Of a stretch of 42,364 nt of DNA, positions 31,066 through 41,131 are shown piece by piece. Position 1 is the first letter of the stretch. Each line of letters starts with the position of its first letter. The stretch is from Scenedesmus sp. ARA3 (taxonomy: Eukaryota > Chlorophyta > Chlorophyceae > Sphaeropleales > Scenedesmaceae). The notes beneath the pieces are model-generated. The model searched no databases. It was not told the DNA's origin and worked only from the letters and a program-made list of their open reading frames with translations. The translations under genes and the position numbers were made by a program. Location: NCBI GenBank assembly GCA_004335835.1, contig RWJK01001813.1, positions 43,641 to 86,004 on the forward strand. The letters are read 5' to 3'.

Positions 31066-32219
31066 TCAGCACATTGAGGAGAGGCTGCTGTCTGAAGAGC
31101 TGTCCTTGCGCAGCGCTGCCACAAAGCCAAACAGCAAGCTGCCCTCGTCAACCACCTGCAGCAGCAGACGGGAATGGAAGAAAGAGACAGGGAAATATAG
31201 GATCGTGAGTTCCTGCAAGCCTTGGACAGCAGCTTTGGTACCCGATCCACCTGTTGTGCGCGCCTCTGTGTGATGGGCATGATTTCAGCCACCAAATCAG
31301 GTCAGCAATTCACTGCTCACACAGCCCGTTGCCCATGGCAGCTGCCGCCGATGTGCCAGACGCTCATGTGCCGACATCTGGCGGCAGCTGCTGCAACAGC
31401 TGGCATGGCAGCTGCTGCCACAGCTGGCTATATCTGCTGCTGCTGCCGTGTACACACCTCCTGGTACATGAAGTGGTGCTTGCAGGCCCACACGAGGTCT
31501 GCCCTGCTGCTGCTTGGCGTGAGGCCCTGCAGGAATCAGAGAAACACCAACACAGACAACAAGCCATGGTCAACAGTGAACAGACACAGCCGGTGATGGA
31601 AGAGGCATCAAACGAACTTCAGCGATCTTGTAATGCCTTGCAGGCACACCCTGTTAGACTGATTCTGCAACGTGATACTGGCTGGTCCAGCGCGGATAGC
31701 TGAGCGCCTGCTGCGTGAAATCTAGACATACAACACCCAAGTGTGCTGTTCGTTGTTGACCCGCATGTTGTGGCAGCTATTGCTGACCGCACTGCCTGGC
31801 AGCTGAAGCTGACGTAAGCCTAGGAGCGCAGCAGGACTGATTGCGAGGACGCATGCTGCTCACCAAGCCATATGTCTGCTGATATCGCTGCAACGACTCC
31901 TCCCCCAGTTTGTCAAAGTCTATGATCTGCAGCCAGCAGCAGCGGACACATACGCACCACAAGTCACAGTCAGATGGAGTCAGCCAGCACCAGGATTATA
32001 GACTGAAGTGATCGCAGAAACTGCTGATTCTGATGATGTGTCTGGTACTCAGCAACAGACCTGTGCAGGCGCACCATCCATTGGTATGGAAGAGCTCAAA
32101 CTGACACACTACAGCTGCACACTCAACACTAACAACACCAACCAAAGTCATCACTTGTGGCTTACCGAGCCGAACGCTGCTGCTCGCATCATAGTCGACC
32201 TGGATGGAGATGCCTTCAT
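31066..32219 (-). CDS. Small SAP30-like Sin3-binding protein
   Basis: Subunit-type protein of Sin3/histone deacetylase corepressor complexes (family knowledge). Four exons, all phase 0: 32219..32166, 31926..31864, 31526..31458, 31155..31066; total 91 residues. Donors are GTAAGC, GTGAGC and GTGTGT; acceptors are GCTGCAG, CCTGCAG and CTGCAG. The sequence matches the Sin3-interaction domain order: IIDFDKLGEESLQRYQQTYGL, then LTPSSSRADLVWACKHHFMY, then VVDEGSLLFGFVAALRKDS; plant SAP30-like proteins show DLxKLxxxxLxRYxxxF, SKEQLxxxxxxHFxxQ and VDExxVIxxFVxAxK. It is nearly domain-only. The ATG lies 2 nt after a likely acceptor, so a longer N-terminus from an upstream exon is possible. Divergent to the gene at 33834. 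Confidence 0.8.
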
Positions 32220-33833
32220 GCCTGCAGGACAACCAGCAGCAGAGCAGCAAGCAATGAGCAGGAACACTGCAGCCCAGCTGGAGCTGTAGGCAGGCTACAT
32301 TGCTCCTGTCTGCCAGAATATGACGCTAAGACTGCCTTGATGCTGCGAGAACGGCCCCAGAGACCACACAGTTGCGTGTGAACTGCTACTGTTGACCTGC
32401 ACACACCTTCTGCGCTCACGCCAAGGTGGTCGCCCTTGGGCTGATCACGCTGTTTGCGAGCCAGTCGGCATTGAATAGTACGCTTGGACAATCTCCCCAT
32501 TTGCTGCATACAGCACAATGAGCAGGATGTTTGTCAGACCCAAATGCCCCGTTGTGAGGCAACGTAGAATGAGATTCAGCACACAAGCAATCACTAGTGG
32601 ATGTCTGTGATGATTTCACGGTGTGGTCGCAGGCCAGCGTTTGTTCGTTTGCACACACGACCGACCATGGTGCAGCAGCGAGCGCTCACTCACTGTGAAA
32701 AGGTCCGAACAGAATAAGGATCTTCCAAACAGCAGATGAGCTGCGATTAGCAGGCCTAGGAGACAGCAACGCCTAACTAGGGCCACCTGCTCCCCGCTCC
32801 TAACCAAACCGGATAAACCGGTTCAACCTAGAATCCGAAGGCACAGAAAGAAGGAACGAGCGGTGAGGCAGAGGCCGTGATGAGGAATCCTTGATGTCAC
32901 TCACTGAACCACAGGAGACGGAACATCCCCGACAAGTTCGGCTTGATCAAGCATAACTGGGGAGTCTCGACTCCGTATCCTGGACGATTGTGTCCTTGCT
33001 TGTGTGCGAGGCACGCGCTATTTCGCATGCACGCATGGGTGCAAGTGCGCACTTGCATGCTGAGCCACTGTCACAGTTGTTGCCTGGTATGAAGCCATCC
33101 GGCCACCCACCCACCCCTCCCAGCCTCTACGACGCACTTCATTACCTTTATTTACATTGGAAAGTATCATTTCGTGACGTGTTATCGGGAAACACCTGCC
33201 TGCAAACTCTGGCAAAGTCAAACCCAGTCCAAAACACCAGAAGCCATGGACCCTGGCGAAGAGAGGCAGAACTGGAAGTCGTAATTTGCACATTTGCTGA
33301 AGCACATTGCTGAATAGTCTACGCGGCAGCATATCTGGCCTGATTCGACGTATCCAGCGAATGTTACAGCCCTTTGTCGCTCTGCAATGCCTGCGCCTCG
33401 CGCGCTCAAAGTTCAGCTACATTATTGGATTGAGCCTTATATTGCAATGAGCCCTTGTGGCTCGTCGCAGCTTCAGTGGATTCGGAGCAATTTGAGTTGA
33501 AAGAGCCCTTGTAACACGAAAAGTAACGCTGGCCGGAAGGCGACAGTCTCCGTCCTCATTCATTTCGTCCGGGTATATTGACGGGCTTAACTAAAAGCAT
33601 TGAAATATGTCAGCCGGCACGGACGCCCTGCTGAGACCGACACAGCAGGCTCTTCACAACTGCTTCTTGAGCTGCTAGTTGGTTTATTCTGCATTCTCCT
33701 CTGCCGCGCCAGCAGCCCGTCTAGACCGCCTGCTAAGCCTCACCTTCGCCGTTAGGAATCAGGCAGGACTGCAGCAGCAGCAGCACCATCCTGCAGGGCC
33801 TCTGTGGCACGCACCTGTGTATAGCCTGCGGCC
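32220..33833. other. Divergent intergenic region
   Basis: About 1.6 kb between the SAP30-like start and the 33834 gene. No gene recognised; unusually free of CAG/CTG runs from 32300 to 33760. 5' UTR exons of either gene may lie here. Confidence 0.45.
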
Positions 33834-36800
33834 ATGCTGGGCGCAGCTCAGGATCAGCAGCAGCTGCAGCAGGAGCAGCAGCGGGTGTTCCGGCAACGCC
33901 TGAAGCATCATCACAGGCTGCGGCTGCAGCATGTGCTGGGCTTCTGTGACGACAATGCTGCTCGCATGCAGCAGGTCGAGGAGGCATTCAGGTGAACATG
34001 AACCCCTACCAAGGGCTACATGATGCACTGAAGCTGGCTGCGATGGACTGCACCTTTGGACTGCACTGTGTCTGACTGACTTTGCCTTCCAAGAACTTGC
34101 ATGTCTTCCTTGGTGAGGTCAGGCTGCAGCTGCAGCAACTGCGCATGGTGTCAGCAGCAGCAATTCTGATGCGTGTTGCTGCACAAATGGCAGCCCTGAA
34201 AGCCATCAAGTATAGGACACACGTACGCACCAGTCAATGTATTGCAGCTAGTGCAGTCCTTGTGATGTGCTCCAGCGCTGCGCTTACCGCCTGCCTTGCT
34301 GGCGTGTGCCGTTCTGTGCGGTGCTGCGCTTGTTGTGTGCGGTGCCCAATGTCCTGTCCTGTATTGTGCTGTGCTGTGCTGCGCTGTGCTGCAGGCATGT
34401 GCGCGGGATGTGGGAGGCGGAAGCCAGCTGCCTGGTGCCACTCATCACAGCAGCAGTGCATGCCTCGTCAACAGACAACGAGCAGCAAGCACTGGGTGCG
34501 TGCAGCAGCAGCAACGGCTCCTTTGCAACAAAAGTTGCATTCTGTGCACTGCTTGCTCAATCAATCACGCCAGCGCCAGCAACAAAGTTCCATCATGTTG
34601 TGAAGTAGGAAGACATGCGTCAATCAATCTTGTGCCTGTAGCAGCACAGGCAAGCTCTCGCAAGAGTTCTGCCAGGCAGTGGCAGCCCTGCTCCTGACAT
34701 GACTGCTGCTGCTGCTGCTGCTGCTGCCGCCAACAGTCAATACACTGCACGACGACAGCCACTTCTGGAGCAGCACAAAATACTGACAGACCTGCTGCTG
34801 CTGCTGCTGCTGCTCCTTCTTCTTCTGCTGCTGTTGCCGCCAGACAACACGCTGCACAACGACCGCCACTTCTGGAGCAGCACCGGCTCCCCAACGCAGG
34901 TGGCTGACGAGGGCCTGCTGTTTGAGCTGGCGGGGCCTGCCGTGAGGGTGGCATACGTGCAGCTGGCAGTGTACAGGGCCTTCTACCAAGCCGGGTGAGT
35001 GAGGGGCACAGCTGGTTTGTGAGGTGTTGGTTGGGTGTTTTGTTGCTTATGTCCTGGTGCCATTTTGGCCCCGCAGCTGGCAGTGCACATGGCGCTCCAA
35101 CAGGCTGGATGAATTTGCAGCAGTGGCACGTAGTGTGTCCATGTCGTTGCGTTTGAGCTGGCGGGGCCTGCAGTGAGGGTGGCCTATGTACAGCTAGCAG
35201 TGTACAGGGCCTTCTATCAAGCAGGTGAGACCCTACACACCCTGCGCACCCTGCGCACGGCTCGGCATGTGCGGTGTTAGTCGAAGTGGGTTACCTGCTC
35301 ATTGGGGCATGATTGTTGCGCCGCTTGGTGCAGCTGATGATGGGGTTGGTGGCAGACATGCAGCCTGAGTGACATGTGTAGCTCGTGCCACCAGCTGGGA
35401 AGCAGCAACACTACACACCTCCAAGCGTCACCGTACCTGGGCTGCTGCTGCTGCTGCTGTATCATTCACTACTCTTGTCATCTGCGGTATGCTGACAAGT
35501 GTAACTGCTCCTGTGTAACTGCTGCAGGTACCCGGTGTACCCCCCAATGCAGCTGCAGGTGTGGCTGGGCCCTTCGAAGCATCAGCTGGCACCAGGCTCG
35601 CCCCTAATGCACGTGCAGGCTACAGATGCTTTGCAGACGTTTGCACTGTACCCAGATGCTCCCGTGGCACGGTGAGCAGCGTGGGTTGTGCAGCGGTACA
35701 ATGGTTGATGACCGGGGTTGTTGTGTATGCTAGCACACATTGAACGGGGCTCAGTGGCTGGTGTCGGCGGCATATCGCCTGGTGAAGCTGTTCTGAGGGT
35801 CTTTTTGTGATCCACCCTGCTTCGCAGACACAGGGCACGGCTGTTAGTGACTCACTGCATACACAGCACACTCAGTGCCGTTTCTGTCCGCATCCTGCAC
35901 ACTGCTTTCTATCCACTGCAGCTTCATGCAGCTGCGCATGTACGGCAAGCTGCAGAAGCAGCAGGAGGACCTGCGCTTCTACATCGCGCTGCGCTACATC
36001 GCTGCCCTGGGAGACGCAGTGCCTGCACAGCAGCTCTCCAGTACTGCTGCTTTGCTGAGGTCTGGGGCCATGCAGCTACAGCCTGGAGGCTGTACCCAAA
36101 GCTTCAGCTGCTGCACTGCACTGGGGAATGCAGCAGAGCAGGGCTTGCAGCTGCGAGACGCTGCCCTGGGAGCAGCAGCAGCAGCAGGACGGCTGCTGAC
36201 ACAGCAGCAGCAGCAGCAGCAGCAGCGTGGGGTGGAGGAGCTTGTGGTGCGGCAGCAGCAGCAGCGGAGGCGCCGGCACCGCAGCAGCAGCAGCAGTGGC
36301 CGGCAGCAGCAGCAGCAAGGTGCAGCTGGCGGCTTTTGGGCGTCTCTGGGCAGCAGCCTTGCGAGGTTTAGGGGCCGCGGAACAGCAGCAGAGGCAGCTG
36401 CAAATGCAGCAGACGCTGCTGGTTGTGGTGGCCGTAGTGCAAGTGACACTGCTGGCAGCAGCAGCGGCCAAGCCGCAGCAGCAGCTGCTGCTGGCGGCGC
36501 CGTTGCCGGCAGTAGCAGCAGCGGTGGCACCGTGCCAAAGTGGCTACAGCCGGACGCTTTAGCACCACATGCAGCACAGCACTGGCAGCAGCAGCAGCAG
36601 CCGACAGCAGCAGCAGCAGCAGCAGGTGTCACAGGTGCTGACAGTAGTATGAGTGAAGACGCTGACTCAGCTGCCGGCTCATCCTCTGAGGAGGCAGATG
36701 AGCAAGTTGATGACGTCACTGACACGTCATCAGTGGATGACGCTGCCGAGAGTATTCCCAGCGATGACGAGGAGGAAGATGACGCTCACGACGCTTACAG

Positions 36801-38272
36801 GGGTCAACGTGCAGCTAATCATGTGGCTCCTCCTGCTGCTGCTAACATGGATAGGCTGATTGGGGCTGCTGAGCAAGCCTTCATGCAAGCAATCGACAGG
36901 TGCGGTTACGCAGTGGGGTGAGGTAGTAATGTTTGCAGCGGGTTATGCAGTTGCGTCGGGGGCTGCTGAGCAAGCCTTCATGCAAGCGATTGACAGGTAA
37001 GATTATGTGGGGTAGTAATGCTTGCAGCGGATGACAGATTGGTATTGGGGACTGCTGAGCAAGCCTTCATGCAAGCAATTGACAGGTGCGGTTACGCAGT
37101 GGGGTGAGGTAGTAATGTTTGCCGCGGTTTTATGCAGTTGTGTCGGGACTGCTGAGCAAGCCTTCATGCAGGCCATTGACAAGTGCAGTTATCCAGTGGG
37201 ATGCGGTAGTCATCCATGCAGCTGATTACACAGTTGTGGCATGTGGTGTGCTCTGCCCTTGCCACATCACCTCAGCACGCCTTGATGCAATATTAGCGTC
37301 CCAGCTCAGTCTACATCTCTTCTGCTGCTGCTGCTGCTGCTGTTGCTGCCGCCGCTGCTGCTGCAGGCTTGATGACCCTGGGGCTGTGGAGCATGTGTTG
37401 GCAGCATGGCTGCAGGATGAGCCGCTGGTGGGACCACAGCCCAGGTGAGCCCGCTGGAGCTGTTACATTCTATTTTCCCTGCTTGTTGTTTATCTTCATC
37501 CTCTTTTATGATGCCAGTTTCATACCATCTTCATCCTCTTATATGATGCGCCACTGAAACATGGCTGAGCCGCTGGATGGTGCCCCAGCCAAGGGGAGCC
37601 CACTGAAGCTGTAGAGTTGTATGCCTTTCCGTTATACTTTTCCTTTCGCTTTTCTTTTCAGCAAGGCTGCAGGATTCGCCACTGGTGGGACCTCCCAGCT
37701 CAAGTGAAGACTGGAGTCAAGCTTGCACTCTTGATGCTCACACCAATTGTTCAAGTCAGCCGCGACACGTGTTGCTGTACCATAAACAGCTCTCCTGTGT
37801 GTTGCCCTCTGTGGTTACAGCCGGCAGACGTGCAGGAGAGCTGATTTGTAGTTGATCTGCTTACTTACAACTGACCCAGCTGAGCAGAGCTGTGGCGCTG
37901 GCCGCTTTATGTTGACAGCTTCAGCCCTGCTTACATGTGTGGCAATGAACACTTTCTCTGTATAACACACCCAGCCAGTGACATACTAGGCTTTGACCGC
38001 CCCCTGACTGTCCTGGCCGTGCTGACCAGAACACAACATGTTTGCCGTCTGCCTTTCATAGCTCATTGAGCCTGCAACTGATGCACATCTGTTGCTGCTG
38101 TAGGGCGGTGCAAGTGCAGCAGGCAGGGCGCTCTGCAACAGCAGAGCAGCAGCAGCTGCAGCAACAGCAGCAGCAGCAGCAGCAGGATAGCAGTGATCAG
38201 GGCTGGGGTCCTCTGCTGCCCCGCCCCACACTGCAAGTTGTGCTTGGCAGGCAGGCAGGCAGCCAGAGTAGC

Positions 38273-38310
<38 letters not shown>

Positions 38311-38740
38311 CACTCCTCCAGAAGGTCTTCGATCAACACCACCACCACCACCAGCAGCAGCAGCAGCAGCAGCAGAGGTACCCTGGCAAGTGTCTTGTCA
38401 TGCAGATCTGCGGGCTAGCCTAGTGCTGCCGCTGCCTGGCCTGGCATCAGCAGATGCAGCCGCCCAGTCTGCTGCTGCAGGGGCAGGGGCAGCAGCAGCG
38501 GCACTGCAGAGGGCTCGCAGCCCTCAGGAGGCAGCAGAGGAAGCAGCAGCCGCTGCAGCAGCCAGCCAGCGGGAAGCATTGCTGGCTGCTGCTGTGGTGG
38601 TGCCTGGACAGCAGGTGTTTCAGGTACTGGATGCAGCTTGCAGCAGCAGCAGTTGGATGTGCTGGCATCCACTGCAGCAGCAGCAGCAGCAGTGCAGCTG
38701 GTTTGAGGAGGGTGTGGAGCTAGACTTGATGCTGGCACAT

Positions 38741-38771
<31 letters not shown>

Positions 38772-38788
38772 TCCTTGTTGCTGGCTGA
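33834..38788 (+). CDS. Relative of the plant F-box protein At4g00755 C-terminal domain, with large low-complexity extension
   Basis: Exons 33834-33991, 34395-34495, 34844-34994, 35528-35671, 35922-36899, 37367-37444 and 38104-38788 stay in phase for 764 residues; an in-frame TAG just precedes the ATG. Residues about 52-240 match, in order, the domain after the F-box in At4g00755-type proteins: ASSTDN, then NTLHNDRHFWSSTGSPTQ, an AYVQLAVYRAFYQAGYPVY segment, a VWLGP strand, and FMQLRMYGKLQKQQEDLRFY (family: LLGRxQxQEMDxLYYIC). No F-box motif is seen; the N-terminus is a short Gln-rich helix instead. Residues 240-560 are polyGln/Ala/Ser with an acidic run (SIPSDDEEEDDAH), and the last 230 residues are again Gln/Ala-rich. 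Role unknown, possibly a ubiquitin-ligase-related or ligand-binding adaptor. The stop at 38788 is a simple read-through choice; splicing at 38771 to an exon near 38996 is an alternative. Confidence 0.75.
34364..34394 (+). repeat. (TGTGC)n tract before an acceptor
   Basis: About six imperfect TGTGC/TGCGC units run into GCTGCAG| at the start of exon 2 of the At4g00755-like gene, taking the place of a pyrimidine tract. Confidence 0.85.
34733..35226 (+). repeat. Shadow copies of both ends of exon 3, At4g00755-like gene
   Basis: A copy of the exon start (ACTGCACGACGACAGCCACT, then TCTGGAGCAGCAC) lies at about 34742-34780, before the real exon at 34844. A copy of its end (FELAGPAVRVAYVQLAVYRA coding) lies at 35152-35224, after the real end at 34994, with its own GCAG|GTGAGA donor. 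Confidence 0.9.
36862..37190 (+). repeat. Tandem copies of exon 5 donor end, At4g00755-like gene (x4)
   Basis: The AEQAFMQAID end (real at 36862-36899) recurs at about 36960-36997, 37050-37087 and 37148-37183, period about 90-98 bp. Copies 2 and 3 keep ACAG|GT; in copy 4 it is ACAAGTGC. Following intron sequence (gcggttacgcagtggggtga) repeats too. Confidence 0.93.
37565..37710 (+). repeat. Shadow copies of exon 6 end, At4g00755-like gene
   Basis: Two diverged copies of the exon 6 end (DEPLVGPQP coding, real to 37444) at about 37565-37600 and 37665-37705. Both have lost the GTGAGC donor in its original context. Confidence 0.7.
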
Positions 38789-39178
38789 AAGGTGGTGCAA
38801 TGTATGCAGACAGATGCCCAGGGGCTGCAACGTCTATTTCTGGCAGTCTGGAACAGCAACTGGAGCTGTGTACTAGTGGCGTAAATCAGGGTGATCGTTT
38901 AGTAATCATTGCAATCATTTTAGATTCAGTGGTGTCTGACAGCTTTTCACGCCACTTAGGGTTCTTGTGGGTGACATTGCTTGGGTTCTCCCAGCAGTAC
39001 ACCGTGCGGGTGGAGCTGCAGCAGCTGGTGGTGAGTAGGCATGCAGAAGTTTTCACATGATCTCTGTTGATTGTTTGTTTCAGTCCAGCTGAGAAGTCTG
39101 CCGACTGTCAGACAAGCAGGCACCCCTTGGTGACCTTTTCTCGACATTTCACGGCGAGGCTGCCACCTGTCAACAGCC
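38789..39178. other. Short intergenic region with a possible final exon
   Basis: 390 bp between two head-to-tail genes. At 38996 a CCCAG| acceptor opens QYTVRVELQQLVV... to a stop at 39060, a possible last exon of the upstream gene. No TGTAA signal seen. Confidence 0.4.
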
Positions 39179-41131
39179 ATGTTGTCGAGTTTGAAGCCTA
39201 TACATCGGGCTGCTTTGACGTCATGCTCGCTGATGGCTCTGGGAGACGCAGCATGCCAAGCGATACAGTGCCAACGAAACAGACAGCCCGTGCGCGTAGA
39301 CGTGGCTAGGGCTGCTCGGTTCGGGGTCATTGGCCTAACTCTACACGGACCCTTGTTTTTCAAGTATGTCGAGCATCACCAAGCGTAATGTAGCCGCAAG
39401 GCACACTGCAGAGCAGCAGCAGTTGTGACAGCAGTAAAGAGCAGCAGCACTGGGAGCTGCACGCCCTGCATAACAAGAGCAAATTCACTACAATTCTCAT
39501 TTCACGGCCAACTTGCAACAGGGGTCTCCAGTGGCTTGATGGCAAGTTTGGCACGGCCAAGACTTTGCAGAATGTGAGGCTTGCTGGTGGCAGCATTTGT
39601 GCCCTGTGCAAGTGACACTGCGGCAGCAACCAGCGTTGATGCTAGCATGTAGCATAGTTGAAGCACAATTTGCTTAAAAGCTGGATTGATGTCAACCAGG
39701 CAAAACACCAGCTGCAAGCATGCAGTTTGAAAGCCCATCCACTGCGAGTGGTACACCTGCAGCCATGTTTACATGCTGCTTCCGTTATCCTTACTTCCCA
39801 CGTCAAGGCACCAACAACTTGTGCGTGTGCACCAGATGGTATCTGAGGACTTGGGACAGTGCTTGCACACACATGAACCACACTGCATTGGCAAATGTGG
39901 CATCGTGACAACTTTCAATGGCGTTTGACTCCCTGGCCAGGCTGTCACTGATTTTCTAGTGAGACAGGTCACACTTTCACAATATATGCAAGTGATCATC
40001 ACTCGATGATCGGGTGCGCACATGTACCTTGTCCTTGACACACCCTGTGACGTTGTGACAACTTTCAAATGCCAGGCTGTCACGAAGTCCCTGGTGGGCC
40101 AGGTCACGCTGTTCCCCACCTACACCTCACTGGTGCTGATCTACTCAAGCCTGCTGGAGGGGCGCAGCATACAGGTCAGTGCAGGTGTTGTTGTGGCAAG
40201 CAGTACAGTTGTGGCAAGCACTACAGCTGCACTGCAGCTGCAGCACAGTCGTGGCAAGAAGTACGGCTACTCACTGCACAGCTGCAGTACAGCTTTGACA
40301 AGCAGTACAGTTGCAGTACATGCTGAGCTACGGCAGGCAGTCCAAGCCTCTCGCATCAAGTGATCTCAGCCATGCAGGCAAGAACGCATGTTGCAGCCAT
40401 GTGTGGCACAAGCTATGCAAGAGTGCATGCTGCCAAAGATTGCAGCAATTTGATATGCCGCAGCTGCGTTGTATGCTGGGCACCATCCCATGTGCGTCAA
40501 TGCGGGAGCACTGCCGACCATATGACAGTGAAACTGCCATGTTACATCGTGTGTTACTTTTGCAGGAAGCCTGGCAGCAGGTGCAGTACAAGCTGCCGCA
40601 GCTGTTTGTGACAGGCAGCGTGTACTGGCCGACAGTCAACGTGGCCAACTTTATGTTTGTGCCACCCCAGCAGCGCGTGCTGGCAGTCAACGCATGCGCC
40701 ATACTATGGAACACATACCTCAGGTGAGCAGCTTCTGCTGTTAACAACAGCTGCCTCTGTTATTGGTGTTGTTAGCAACTCCCTGTGCCTCCTCAGCAGC
40801 GCGTGCTGGCAGTCAACGCATGCGCCATGATCTATGGAACACATACCTCAGGTGAGCTGAATCTGCTGTTACTTTTGTTGTCTGCTTGAGTAACACACCA
40901 ATTCAACATGATTGCCTTTTTCTGGCCTGTTGCTGTGAGTACTGGCTGCCTTTGTAGTGCATGCAACAGCTCAAGCTGGGCAAGGCTACTGCCTTGCATT
41001 CCAACTTTGCATCTTGCTTTGAGTGCGTGGGGCCACTCATGCAATGCGGCGTGTTTGCCTTGCTGCCTGCTGCCTGCAGCTACGTCAATGCTGCTCCACT
41101 GGCAGTGGCCAGCGAGGCTGCTGCAAGCTAG
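39179..41131 (+). CDS. Mpv17/PMP22-family membrane protein
   Basis: Four-helix protein of peroxisomal or mitochondrial/plastid membranes, thought to act as a channel or in membrane homeostasis (family knowledge). Exons 39179-39363, 39522-39573, 40076-40174, 40566-40723 and 41080-41131 join in phase (2, 0, 0, 2) to 181 residues, the usual family length. Recognisable: SLMALGDAACQ; ARAARFGVIGLTLHGPLFFK; GLQWLDGKF; LVGQVTLFPTYTSLVLIYSS with LLEGRS; and the signature run YWPTVNVANFMFVPPQQRVL, then AVNACAILWNTYLSYV (family W-xx-NFxFVPxxxRVxxVNxxAxxWNxYLS). The ATG at 39179 is the first after an in-frame stop at 39131. TGTAA at 41580-41584 is a likely poly(A) signal. It lies 390 bp behind the At4g00755-like gene on the same strand. 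Confidence 0.94.
39906..40120 (+). repeat. Decayed copy of Mpv17 exon 3 acceptor region
   Basis: gtgacaactttcaa followed by ccaggctgtcac and caggtcac occurs at about 39906-39976 and again at the real exon start, about 40055-40116. The upstream copy has many changes and no intact reading frame, an old version of the same duplication type. Confidence 0.65.
40185..40325 (+). repeat. Short minisatellite in Mpv17 intron 3
   Basis: Imperfect units of the type tgtggcaagcagtacag recur about six times, some degenerated to gacaagcagtacag. Confidence 0.75.
40785..40857 (+). repeat. Frameshifted copy of Mpv17 exon 4 end
   Basis: Matches the exon 4 end (VPPQQRVLAVNACA coding and ACCTCAGGTGAGC donor; real end 40723), about 134 bp downstream. 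ATACTATGG has become ATGATCTATGG, which shifts the frame, so it cannot encode WNTYLS in phase. Confidence 0.9.

Noticed and set aside
32877..32908. C/D-box snoRNA-like gtgatga ... ctga
   Set aside because: Only about 30 nt between boxes, no terminal stem, no guide stretch that can be judged.
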